A stretch of DNA of 64,000 nucleotides from Dicyema japonicum (lineage: Eukaryota; Dicyemida; Rhombozoa; Dicyemidae), in contig RDEW01000008.1 of assembly GCA_011109175.1 (NCBI GenBank), forward strand, positions 1,493,447 through 1,557,446, in the 5' to 3' direction. Every line of letters begins with the position of its first letter. The stretch's first letter is position 1. Below are positions 22,590 to 33,494 of the stretch, in pieces. The translations under genes and the position numbers were made by a program. The notes under the pieces are model-generated. The model saw only the letters and a program-made list of their open reading frames with translations, was not told where the DNA came from and did not search any database.

Positions 22590-23360
22590 ACTATTTTTTA
22601 ATAAAAACAATTTATTTAACGGGATCTTCCGTTCGACAGCGGAGTTTGTCTTCAACGTACGGTTACTCAGGGAAGCAAGCCACACAGCCGGTGAGACTCA
22701 GAGGGCTTGGAATTCACAACCCTGTAGACATTTCTCTCCTCTCGTCGCTAATGGCCTGTAACACGTTTTTCAAAAGGATTATACACTCCCTCCCTGAATT
22801 TTCTACTGACCAGGAGGCTGGTCATGTTTGTGAGACCTAGATCTGTACCTATCAGTATTCCATACCTTCCATATTCTCTTAGCGAGGTCTGGACGGTGCT
22901 GTATGCCGGAATTTATTTGAAGATCTGCTGGTGTCATCTAACTAACATCGCCGGGCCTGTTTGTTGTTGGGGTCTTTTCAGGCGTGGCGGAAACGACCAG
23001 ATGGGATGACCATCTTCCTTTTTGAAGTAAGGAAACCTCTAGTCTGGGACGTCACCTTCACCTGCACGTTTGCCCTTGAGCCTACTCCACAGTGCCTCTG
23101 GAGCCTGTTCTACCACTGAGAGGCTGAGAAGTTGAAACGGTTAAAGTACACAGTCCTACCAAATGATTTTTGTTCGTTCCACTCGCAGTTGAGACGTCTG
23201 GTTCCGTTGCGCCTGCGATGCTTGAATTCTTAAGGCGTCTAGGGAATCGGATTTCTACATGATCAGATGACCCTTGTGAGCGCTGCTGGTTATTTGAATT
23301 TCGCTCGTCATCCTGAGAGGGAATAGCCACGCATTCAGGGCGGCCGCTATATGACAATTT
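22590..23360 (+). pseudogene. LINE-R C-terminal copy
   Basis: GIFRSTAEFVFNVR and a GLGIHNPVDISL box align with the copy at 20340-20470. After frame changes it reads RKRPDGMTIFLFEVRKP and LVWDVTFTCTFA at about 22985-23075, which keeps the KRPDG and VWDVT nuclease residues. It ends with a degraded FARHPERE.PRIQG (RGN box). Frameshifted, so not functional as it stands. Confidence 0.7.
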
Positions 23361-23909
23361 GCTCAAATTTTCCGTAATAAATTATTCATTTAAAAAATAA
23401 CTACGTAACAAAACGGTGAACATAATCCAGCTAAAATAATTGAGTGGGTGTTTCCCCTGACAACTTTCAGAAAAATTTGGAAACAGCCACTCGGTTTCCC
23501 GATCTTAGAAAAGAGACTGTCTTGGAGTCAAAAACTCCGCTCGTCTCGACAACAGCGGACTGTACATAGAAACTATTATTTTTCAACTTACGCGAGAAAA
23601 TGTCGGATTCATGAAAGGCCTTATTGATACAGAAGTCAGTAGATGAAATAGAAAATCAGATATTTTTACAGTACTGGTGCTTTCTAAGAAAAACGATGGG
23701 ATTCACAAAAAACTATTTTTGCAGATACAAATGTGCCGTATATGCTGCAGATCAAATCTCTCATAGAATTCTTATATTGTTTTCTGCAGACAGACAAACC
23801 GAGAGTAGCATTCTTACATTGTCTTATGCAGACAAATTGATGACGTCAGGCTAGTTTTTGGTGAGGTGGTGACGTGCCTCGTTTCTTCTCTGTACAACGG
23901 TTAAGAAAA
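23361..23909. other. Spacer and putative LINE-B 5' UTR
   Basis: No host gene seen. The stretch just before 23910 is probably the LINE-B 5' untranslated region; its exact 5' boundary could not be fixed. Confidence 0.4.
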
Positions 23910-26322
23910 ATGTCTGAAAAACATTCATCATACAATCGAGAACTCAGGCTAATGACGTTCAACGTACGTGGAATATCGAAAGATTGGACAAGGAAAGTAC
24001 TTTGTGACGATCTCGAGAAATACAAAATATCTATTGGCTGCCTACAAGAGACGAAAATCGAAAATGGACGCGATGAGACATGGAACAACTACCGACTGAT
24101 TCTCTTCCCAACTGAATGCAAGCACTACGGCATGGGATTTGCCCTACACGTGGATTACCTCAAAAAATTACATCGCTATTGGAGAGTCAACGACCGAATA
24201 TGTGTCCTACAAGTCAAACTAAATGAACTATGCCCGTCCAAGAGTCTACTAACCGTCATAAATGTCTATGCACCACACTGTGGACGAGTAATCAAGAACC
24301 CCAGTGAACTCGAGGAATTCTACTCAGAACTATCAAGCACATACTCTAACAATGCTTCCTCGTCTCTTGTCTTTGTTGCGGGAGATATGAATGCAAAGGC
24401 CGGAATGCGAATGGGGCCCGAAGAATCCTCTATTGGAAGACACGGGCGCGGAAGGAGAAATGCATCTGGAGCCTCTCTGGTAAACTTCTGCGAGGCAAAT
24501 AGCCTTTTCCTGTGCAACACGGCCTTTACGCACTCAGCTTGCCACAAGACGACGTGGCACGGACAAAGAAAAAACTCTGTCGGAGAGACCGTGAATATAT
24601 ATAATCAAATCGACTACATTATCTGCCGAAAGTCTGATAAACACCTGATAAATGATGCACGTTCCTACCAGGGAACAACAACCGACAGCGACCACAGGAT
24701 CGTCATTGCAAAACTTTGTGTAAAAAAGCACCTGACTGGGAAAAAATACATTGAAAACGCGAAGAAGGCGAGACAAAGACCCAATATATACTTTCAGACA
24801 GAAAAATTGTGGTTAGAGCCAACTTGTAGAGCTAAATATCACGAACAAATCGAGACTCTTATGGTGAAAACCGCACCGGAATCATCAGTACGAACTCTGT
24901 GGGATCAAACAAAACAGGCAATCTCCAAGTCGGCCAAAATATGCCTTGGAGTCCGAAATCATCACGCCCTAAAATTGGATCACCACCCGAACGTGCCAAA
25001 TATGGCAAAGCATTGCAGAGAGCTACGACTAAAAGCGGCAAACACGTCAGACGAGAGTAAAAAAAAGAGCTTAATATCCAACAAAGGGAACTAAAGTGGA
25101 AAATCAAAAAGATGAACAGAAAACATTCACGGGAAATTATTACATCCCTATTAAAAGATGTGGAATGTCTAAAAGACAATTCAAGGATGTATGCGGCTTT
25201 GCGGCTGCTGCGGACAAAGAAAGGACAAAACATCCTTCACATCAAAGACAAAGATGGAAAATTCGTGGGTAACCCGAAAGAAAAAGCAGAATTGATTGCA
25301 CGACACTTCGAAACACTGTTGAATAAAGAAAATAATGACTTTCCCCCTTTCCAAGGAAAGCAAAGGCGCTAAAAATCCCAATCACAGTGGAAGAGGTGGA
25401 ATTAGCGATAAATAAACTGAAGAACAACAAGAGTGCTGGGCCGGACAACATAAGCCCTGAGCTCCTAAAATATGGGCCAAAAAAACTTAGCGACACAATT
25501 GCAAAAACCCTAAATGCCGTCTTTGAAACTAATACCGATCTAGGACTTGGAAATGGATTATTAATACCCATACAAAAACCGAACAAATCAAAAGGACCAG
25601 TAGAAAATCTCCGCCCGATAATACTTCTGAATTCGATACGCAAGGTGCTGGCAAACATTGCACTAAGCCGGATAAAGGGTATGGCGAATCTATACCTACC
25701 AGCAAGTCAAAGTGGGTTCCGAGAAGGGAGGTCTACGGCAGACATTGTATGGAGCCACAGATGGCGCTGCGCAACGCACCAAAGATTCAAGAGCGCAACA
25801 ACCGTGTTGGGAATAGATCTCTCCAGAGCTTTCGACTCAATAAACAGACAGAAACTGATGAATGTGCTTGAGCAAATATTGGATGAATCGTCGGTTAGGA
25901 TAATCAGACTACTACTTGCGAACACAAGACTATCTGTGAGGACAGAAGGAGCAACTTCCCGCAGTTTCAAAACAACGATTGGGACACCCCAGGGTGATTC
26001 CCTCTCCCCTTTACTATTCACCATATACCTTGAATCTGCACTCCGCGACCTCCGTAAATGCTATATAGGAGACATAGAAGAGACATCTTATGCGGATGAT
26101 GTGGATTTTGTATCACGGGACGTGACCGCACTCCAACACCTACTAGAAAATGCACCTGCGGAGCTTGAGAAATGGTTTCTCAGCGTAAATGTTAACAAAA
26201 CTGAAATTACGGAAATCAAAAGAGAAGACGATATTACTCAAGAAAGATGGAGACGTACTAATAAGCTCGGCTCTCTACTAGGAGACGCTGAAGATGTACT
26301 GAGAAGGAAAAGGTCTTCTTAA
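23910..26322 (+). pseudogene. LINE-B (RTE-like) endonuclease-reverse transcriptase, best copy, two frameshifts
   Basis: Starts MSEKHSSYNRELRLMTFNVR. APE endonuclease motifs: NVRGI, CLQETK, HYGMGFALH, NVYAPH, VAGDMNAKAG and SDHRIVIAKL. A linker follows, then RT: SAGPDNISPELLKYG, LRPIILLNSIRKVLANIALS, SQSGFREGRSTADI, GIDLSRAFDSI, GTPQGDSLSPLLFTIYLE and catalytic SYADDVDFV. Frame breaks occur in an A8 run near 25067 and near 25365; otherwise the copy is remarkably open. The C-terminal domain stops at RRKRSS (26322) and an A/T-rich tail follows, while the copies at 52211 and 36000 continue through a thumb/C-terminal domain, so this one is truncated or chimeric at its 3' end. It lies about 60 bp upstream of RPB7 in the same orientation. 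Confidence 0.88.
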
Positions 26323-26385
26323 AGTATTTTTATTTTTTAATAAAACATGAATTTGTTAATAAATATTATTAAATATTTAAATAAT

Positions 26386-27040
26386 ATGTTTTATCATGTT
26401 GTTATGTGTCCTTCATTAATTTAGATTAGCCTGGAACACAATGTTCTTCTTCATCCGAGAAATTTTGGTTCTAAATTATTGGATACAGTCAAAAGACTTC
26501 TTTTTTTCGAAGTAGAAGGATCATGCTCAGGAAGGTATAAACTTTATTTCACTTAGATACGGATACATTGTATCAGTAACCTCAATAGACAGCATGGGTG
26601 ATGGAATTCTCATTCCTGGGAAGGGATTGGCCACATTCAAAGTTATGTACAAAGCCATCGTGTTCCGACCCACCAAAGGACAGGTTCTCGACGCTATGGT
26701 GACACTTGTGTCCCCTGCTGGAATATTTGCCAAAGTGGGCCCTCTCAGTGTGTTCATCTCCCGACATGTTGTTTTAGTAAGGAATTGTAGAATATACCTC
26801 ATCATCTATCCTTGCACACAGACGAGCGCTTTTCGAGTTATAGGGATGTGGATTCGGTTGTTTTTATTGGTTATAGTAGACGACTGTGATTTGTCAGGAC
26901 TCTAAAATTCGAATGAAGATAATAGGCATTAGATTGGATTCTAAGGAAATCGTATAATTTATCTTAATTCTAGTATGTGGTAGGGTCATTGGCATCTGAC
27001 TATTTAGGTTATATTTTTGGTTATTATAGGACTTTTGTAA
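26386..27040 (+). CDS. POLR2G: RNA polymerase II subunit RPB7 (POLR2G), seven exons
   Basis: RPB7 forms the stalk of RNA polymerase II with RPB4 and binds nascent RNA. Exon 1 is only 12 nt (MFYH). After splicing the protein continues [15 protein letters not shown], then [70 protein letters not shown] and [13 protein letters not shown]-stop, covering the N-terminal RNP fold and the S1-like OB fold of the family at normal length (about 170 residues). Introns: 26398-26424, 26535-26556, 26768-26790, 26857-26879, 26952-26973, 27008-27029 (27, 22, 23, 23, 22, 22 nt, all GT-AG), each placed to keep alignment with RPB7. No frame corrections are needed, so this is the cleanest host gene here. Confidence 0.93.
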
Positions 27041-27109
27041 TGTTATGATAAATAATTAAAAAAACCCCACTTTATTTAACCAACAATAAAAATTTCGCCA
27101 GCCTCCTCA

Positions 27110-28060
27110 AGCAGATTCGATTCTGATTGCTGAAACAGCTTATTGGCTCCCACCAAATAGACATGGTTCTCTCTGAGGATCATAATATCCATCTCAATAT
27201 ACTTGGGCTCAAACTATACATCACCTATGTAGTAGTTTAGCAGAGAGATAGCATACTCATTTAATGCTGGGAATAAATTCCTTGCATTTAGAGACGTCTT
27301 ACATAATAACGCTGCTCTTCTACGAATGCCTTCATCTTCGTGTTCTTCTAGGAATCTTACTAACTCGCTACATACCTGCGTGTTAGTCGCAGACTTGGAA
27401 TAATTCAATTCTGGTCCTATACTCTCAAAGAATTCCCTGGCACAGACCCCCATGGAGTAGAACTCCTCGGCTGTTCGAGCATACATCTTCAGGTCATCGA
27501 TAAAAAGAAGGTGATTTGATTGAAACAAACGCCCTCAGAATGAATTGGTATTTGCTCAAACCGGTCATTGAGTCTCCCCTCAATGTCGGTAATCTGCAGC
27601 AGACTGAGGGTTTTCCAGCTTTGGAATCAAATAAGTTATCCAGGTGCAAGCCCAATCAGGAATCTTTCCGGGTTAGTGATGCTTTTCTGTAATTCACGAC
27701 ACATACTAATGCACTGAATTGGATCTTTTCATGAAGAAATTATAAACTTTATCGACCCCGGTCGTTTTCCAATGAGGGAGATGTCTCATATCCGCCTCAA
27801 ATTTCTTGAGGAAATCGAAAATTCCGCCAAGAAAGGAGCGGTGCTGTATGGGACATTCCACGTATTTCCTCTGCGAGGTTTAGCCTACTACATACTACCT
27901 CATGTGAAAGCATTTCCGCGTCCTGCTGGGAACGTGCACTATGGTCATTTTCGTGTAGGCGACGGTAAAACAATTTGCAATTAAACTCAGACGTATTATT
28001 TTCTCTCCTTTTCTTACACCGACTTTCATGTGTATAGTTTCCTCTTATACACAATTAATT
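27110..28060 (-). pseudogene. LINE-D reverse transcriptase, 3' part
   Basis: Minus-strand frames give NTSEFNCKLFYRRL, LPHWKTTGVDKVYNFF (finger region), PDWACTWITYLIPK and ADYRH (RT motif around IPK...YRPI), and NHLLFIDDLKMYART (active site of IDDLK type rather than YADD). Downstream is a GPELNYSKSAT segment (consensus G.EFGLDKCA). Several frameshifts. The IDDLK active site sets it apart from LINE-A, B and C. Its upstream part continues at 28530-28792, beyond an inserted S1 repeat. Confidence 0.7.
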
Positions 28061-28210
28061 GCCCCCTCTAACTCCACCTATGCCCTCCTCAACTCTTTGA
28101 GGTCCCATTTGGGAACACGGAGTTTACTAAGTAACCCTTTAATATGAGCGGTGCTTTTCCTTTAACCCCTCTCGCCACACTACTTATGTTCCCCTTCAGA
28201 TCATTTGAAA

Positions 28211-28530
28211 ATAGCCGCGTGGCGCCATGTGGTGCTTCGTGGCTAGTTGATTGAAGTTTCTGTTTTGTTCATGTGTTCCTTTTCTCTCTTCCTATTAGAG
28301 TGGTGTCATGTGATCCACCTGTCTAGGTGGCGCCCAGTGCCAGGCCGGCACGAAAAAGGATCATTTGCTTTCCCCCACTCCACTGGAGGGGTTTCCACAA
28401 CTGCAACTATGGACGTCGTTTACCCTTTATGCAGATTCCTGATAGACTTTTTCTGTAGAAGTGGACACTGGATACATTTAATTAGTTGTTTACTTTAACT
28501 TCTTCTCGGTGTATCCGGACTTAATAAATT
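28211..28530 (+). mobile_element. S1 repeat (LINE-A-derived, non-autonomous)
   Basis: About 310 bp, closely matching 46796-47113 and the complement of 55291-55607. The 5' two thirds (gagtggtgtcatgtgatcca ... aaaaaggatcatttgct ... ctggaggggtttcca) are homologous to the LINE-A 5' region at 3100-3220. The last 70 bp (acatttaattagttgttt ... ttctcggtgtatccg) match the LINE-A 3' tail. No coding capacity. It splits the LINE-D element into two parts. Confidence 0.85.
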
Positions 28531-28792
28531 AAAAATTAAATTCAGTGCTTTCAGCTCTGTCTCCAAACAATTTTTGCACAGATCTGCTCTCCCCCCATTT
28601 ACTGGGTGGTCTGGGCCTGTACGTTAAATCCTCATATGTGATCTGTACTGCACACAGCACTAGGGAGATGTCATCCAGTGACCCTACTGGCTTAGCCTCC
28701 ACCGCATAAGCCACAGCCTTATTGATACAAGTTATTTTTCTTTCAACATTTTTACCAACTCGAGAGAGTTTTAACCCCCGAATCAAATGCAC
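28530..28792 (-). pseudogene. LINE-D upstream domain fragment
   Basis: The frame reads RKITCINKAVAYAVEAKP, VGSLDDISLVLCAVQITYED and RPRPPSKWGESRS. This pattern (intron-free, N-terminal to the RT in IDDLK-type elements) fits the same element as 27110-28060, separated from it by the S1 insertion. Family assignment is by pattern memory only. Confidence 0.5.
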
Positions 28793-29640
28793 GTTGCATG
28801 TTTTATTTTTTAAATAATTTAAATATTATTATTAATAGCTCCAATTTTCTTTTTCAAATTTGTGATGTAGTCTACCAAATAGTTTATTAGATGATGTTGT
28901 TGTAACACATAGTCATTCACATGTGGCCTTAAAGTAATAGTAATATATACAAGTCATTCCTTTCCTCCATCATGGTACCAAATTGATATTTATAAACATC
29001 CGGGGGATCTCCATTTCTGTTAAATTTTATTATGCAGGCTGTCAAGTGATAATTAAAGACTACCAAGTTCATTTATTGTGACAATCAAATTGAAAATGAT
29101 TCCTGCTATAATCAGTGACTTTGCGACTATGAGTGAACTTGAAAAGTATAAAACTAAAAAAATAATATAGGTGACTAAATTATATATTACTTAATACTTA
29201 TATTTCTAGAATATAGTCGCAATTTGCATAAAATATTCATTTTATTTGAAAATTTGAAATATCACAGTAGACGGATATTTTTTTGAATAGACTTGTCAAT
29301 TGAATATGATAAATGAGTGGCTATTCCCGCCTAAATTTAATTTATTTTAGGTTAACCACTGATTGAATCAATAGTAAATAGTTTAATTCATTCTTTTTAA
29401 TAGTGTCTGTCTTCAAAATTTTGTTTTGCAAAAAAATTAGTAATAAAAATATGGTCTGTAACGATAAATATATATACAACTTCAATTAAAACGTTCAAGA
29501 TCACTGATATTAATGAAAACCGATAATTTTTCCTTTCTTGGAGAGTCAACGGAGTTGTCTCATTAGTTGACATAATAATTTTAAATTTAATAATATATTT
29601 AATATTTTTTTTAAGTTATTATATTAGGTTGATGAATTCC
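28793..29640. other. AT-rich spacer, no gene seen
   Basis: About 850 bp of strongly AT-rich sequence with poly-A/T runs and no supported frame or known repeat. Confidence 0.5.
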
Positions 29641-31900
29641 ATGAATCTTTATTTTATTTATTTACTCCGAAGAAAACCGTTGGCTAACAAGAACGTAACT
29701 ACCATAGGATGACATTCCCAGAGATCTGAAAAATTGATCCCGTGTGGAGGAGAAACAGATTGCAAGCCAGGACACGAGAAGAATTGATCTGTCCCGTGTC
29801 ATCAAGTGAACATGAAAGGCAATGACGACTTTGCTTTTCGGGTCTTGTATAGGTAGGCATTGAGATCCATGCGGTGATCGCAGCGGAGGCGTGCCTGTTT
29901 ACCCGATTTTCACAGGCTAAAGAAGATTCACTAGCATCAAGAAACTTGTTGAATCCAAGGCTTTGAATCGTGTTGATTGATACCCACTCGTGGATATTTT
30001 TGAGACGGGTGTATTATCTTCCGTTTTAGAAAAAAAAATTGGGACGCGAGTAATATCTCTTGTTGATATTACGATCCTTTTTTTAACGGAGAGCCAAACG
30101 CAGTAATATGAGCGGTCCAATTTTTTTACATTTTCCCAAGAATTGGACTCCTAGCATCTGGAATTGATCACTTATTGTGAGTATTTTTGACGTTTGTTTA
30201 ATAAATTGTCTGTAGATAATTGATAAACTTTCCTCGCTCTGGCTAAATGACGCCCTCGCCAGCCCCGGAGCATGTCGAACCTCTTCTGAGATTTGTCGCA
30301 TATATACGAGAACTATAAACAGGTATCAAACACAAGTCCAATATTTGGGAGTTTTTAAAAATAGGAAGACAAGTGGAATAGGTTATAGGTTGCACTGACG
30401 ACGGTCATGAATGATTTGGCAGGAGAAAGATCTAAGAGATTATGGTCCATCTTGAAGGAATGTAAAGCAGCATTATGATGACGTAACCCAACCACAATGT
30501 CATCACCATATAAAGTAGTAATGTATTCGTCGGTCGCCAAGCTGGACAATTGTATGTTAAATAGAGCCGGGGAGAGAACTGAGCCACGGTGAACTCTATT
30601 AGGTACATGTTACTGATCACACTAATTGACTGTAACATACATATCTCTACGTTAATGAGTTGGCGTGATAAAGGAAATTCCAATACGGCCAGACAGGAAC
30701 TAGAAGAACCATGACTTATCTAATAAGGATCTCAGTGTCGAAGATCTTGTTGCTAAATACGTGCCTGGATGTTCTGTCGATAGCTTTATCAATGGATGCA
30801 ATGATTGTTCTCTCCGGAGGATTGTGATTATTAATTCCATCTGCAATAGATAGTTGTGTAGTAGTCGAGTGGAAAGATCGAAATTCGTGCTGAGAATCTG
30901 AACAACGAGTTCTATTATATTCAAAACAATTGGCAGGAAAGAATTCGGTCGGAATGAGAAAGAATTAGGTTTGTAATTAGACACTGCATTATAATGCTGA
31001 AGTCTGAAGAATTGTGAACATGGCGTCTCACAGCGGAGGCTTTTGGTGTAGAAAGTGGCTTATCTTTGAATAGTGACCAATAATAAGTCGGCTTGATCAC
31101 GGAAAGATAATAAACAATTTTTTTTGAGGGACCAGTTTAGTAGGATCGAGGGGACGTTTGTCTAGAGTGTGTCTTTTTGAGGATTCTCTAGAGTAGAAAT
31201 AAAGTCATTTCATTCATTGATCTTGTATTGTATGATTAGGCCGTCAATACGTTTATTGCTTTCAGGATAGTAGAGGCCACTATTAACGATAAACCACGGA
31301 AATAAATTTTTTGTCGGAAGCAATTAGACAATTCGTGAATAACTCGACAGCAGCATCTAAAGAGCGGAAAATATAAATGAAAAGTCGTTGAGTAAGAATC
31401 CCACTTTCCGCGTTTATATTTTATAACGTCTTCGTGATTCTCCTCTTCGTAAGTTGATGATTGAAGGTAATTGAAATTGGGTTGTTGTCAGTCGGGAAAT
31501 CATAAATGACACCTCATTGGGCTTCAAGAGTGATATTCGAGAACAGAGGGAAATATCCGGAAAAGTATTAGAATAATCTGAACGTAGAGTACAACGAGCA
31601 TACAGAACAGGGTTATTTAGAATAACAATATCATGCAGATTTTGCACTCTACGTTTATCAGCTTTGTTAGAGGATAACCAGGCAGAATGATGAGCATTAG
31701 AATCACGACATAAGATACAGTTTTCAATATAAAAAAAGTGGAACTTCTGTGTATAGTTAGGAAACATAAAAGAGATCTTATTAATATTGACCTGAATACA
31801 CGTAACTTCCAAATGAGATAAGAGGGATTTAATCGAAAGGGATGAATCGGCAAAATATATTCATTAACAAGATTAGGTAGTCAACCCCCAACTGTAGAAG
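29640..31900 (-). pseudogene. Diverged LINE-A-like element, decayed
   Basis: Minus-strand order: endonuclease pieces VTCIQVNINKISF, CILCRDSNAHHSAWLSSN (consensus GD.NAHH..W.S) and YSNTFPDISLC; RT remnants including SLATDEYITTLYGDDIVVG (active-site box with YGDD in place of YADD); then an SPAKS..TVVS segment; and near 29880 ARLRCDHRMDLNAYLY, which resembles the C-terminal Cys/His region of LINE-C. Many stops. It has no 2A-like motif at its 5' end. An old relative of LINE-A/C. Confidence 0.65.
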
Positions 31901-32774
31901 AATGATGGAATAGCCTTTAAAACAAGGGAAGGAAGCTTGACGCTCTTCCCGTTGCCTCTACCGGGCGAACTGGCTACAATTGTAGGTAGTTTTCTCCAAG
32001 AGGAGGTGACCCATATTATTTATTTGTGACATTTTCCGGCCAGTTATACATCCTTGGTTGAACATAACCTCCATTGGATAAATGATTTTCCTTCAAACTA
32101 TACCGCTATTAGGAATTTTAATGGAATAATTTTCCAGCTCAAAAAAATTCATTCAGATCGATCCCAACACCCTACGCTCATACCTTATGGGGACAATTCA
32201 AAGGACTTTAACAGTTAACTGAGCGAATGAAAGATTTCAGATCTATAGAGAAATGCGGAATATTGCAAAACAAAGAACAATGAAAAGTCTCAATTCTCTG
32301 GTAATCGATAAATAGTCTCAAGTCGTTTTATTTGACTCAAACATAACATTCGTCAGGTCTAAATCCTAATAAGTTTACGAAGGTTAATCTCTTCACGGAA
32401 ATAGGTGAGGATAATGGCTTAGTCAAATTGAACTACTCTCAGATCTTAACCAAGAACAGATATCTTCGGAGTTATTCTTGATCAACTTTGGTCATTTACA
32501 AATCAAGTGAATCTAGTAACATCACCTAGCTATCGACACAGAGCAAATTTAGTGATAGAGAACAGTTATCTTCTAGCCTTACTAGAACAACTGAAATGGA
32601 AACCACCTTGCTTTTACGAAAACGATAAATATCCCGCCAATTCCGCTTGAGTTTTTCAAAGTTATCAAAATAAAAGAAAACTATCAAATTAACGGAAATT
32701 TATTAACAATTCTTTAATTTTTATTTATCAAAAAGGAGACTTCAGGGCTCGCTTAACAATTCCGTTCATCGCCT
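31901..32774. other. Unassigned, possible gene remnant
   Basis: At about 32006-32215 a plus-strand frame reads LVEHNLHWINDFPSNYTAIR and continues to a stop with one internal TGA. It looks protein-derived but no family was recognised. Nothing else can be supported in this 870-bp stretch. Confidence 0.25.
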
Positions 32775-33025
32775 TATGTCTTGGGAATCACCCGCACTTC
32801 TTCAGCAAAAAAGGGCATGACGTCCATAACAGTCCACGCTACCACCGCACCAGCACTTGTCAGTCTGGCAAATCTTCAGTCCAAGTCTGATAAAAATGCC
32901 TGTACAGACAGTATTGTCATCAAGGTGGGTCCCGACGCTACTGACCGGGAGGGCATTGATCCAAGCGCCACTCCATTCGCATCTTCCAGTGACTAGACAG
33001 GCGATGATAATTACTTTCAGCATAA
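32775..33025 (-). pseudogene. LINE-R fragment (GAW...ALP and Cys/His box)
   Basis: The frame contains EWSGAWINALPVSSVGTHLD and FIRLGLKICQTDKCWCGGS with VDCYGRHALFC, closely following the family consensus SGAWLNALP...LRLG..IC..H.CRCG..VD..GLH.L.C. Short, isolated, lacking RT and nuclease domains. Confidence 0.75.
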
Positions 33026-33494
33026 AAAACTTTATCTTTATATTCGATGAGTCATTAAAGACACTCTCGGTCGATATTTCTCACTGATGTTTCCATCATG
33101 TAGTTACCCGTAGTTGTAGAGTTTTCACCAATCTTTGATAATTTTCTAATTTTGTAGTTGTAAATTTTGTCCTTGAAGTCCTCCGTGATCATTGATTTTC
33201 AATAGTAATTACTTTCGATTGAACGCGTCCATATTGTAAGTTCATTCTGTATCCCCAAAGTTGTTTAATTGGTTATCCTCGTGTGGGGAAGATCCCATGG
33301 CGGAGAAATTGTGGATCTTTTTGTCGTTGTGTAAAACATAACGTCCAATTTCGTCGCAAGGAGGTGATCCACATCAAAAATTATGCTAGTGTGATTTATT
33401 GTTAGAGAAATCGGTGATTCATATCAATTATTAACATAAATATTTTAATAATTATACCACATTAATCAAATAATATATAACAACCCATAATAGC
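33026..33494. other. Intergenic, no gene seen
   Basis: AT-rich sequence downstream of the metallopeptidase stop codon. No frame supported. Confidence 0.5.

Noticed and set aside
25242-25658. 138-codon minus-strand frame
   Set aside because: Antisense of the LINE-B linker and RT finger region.
26527-26805. Minus-strand frame across RPB7
   Set aside because: The plus strand encodes RPB7 with precise micro-introns; the minus frame is incidental.
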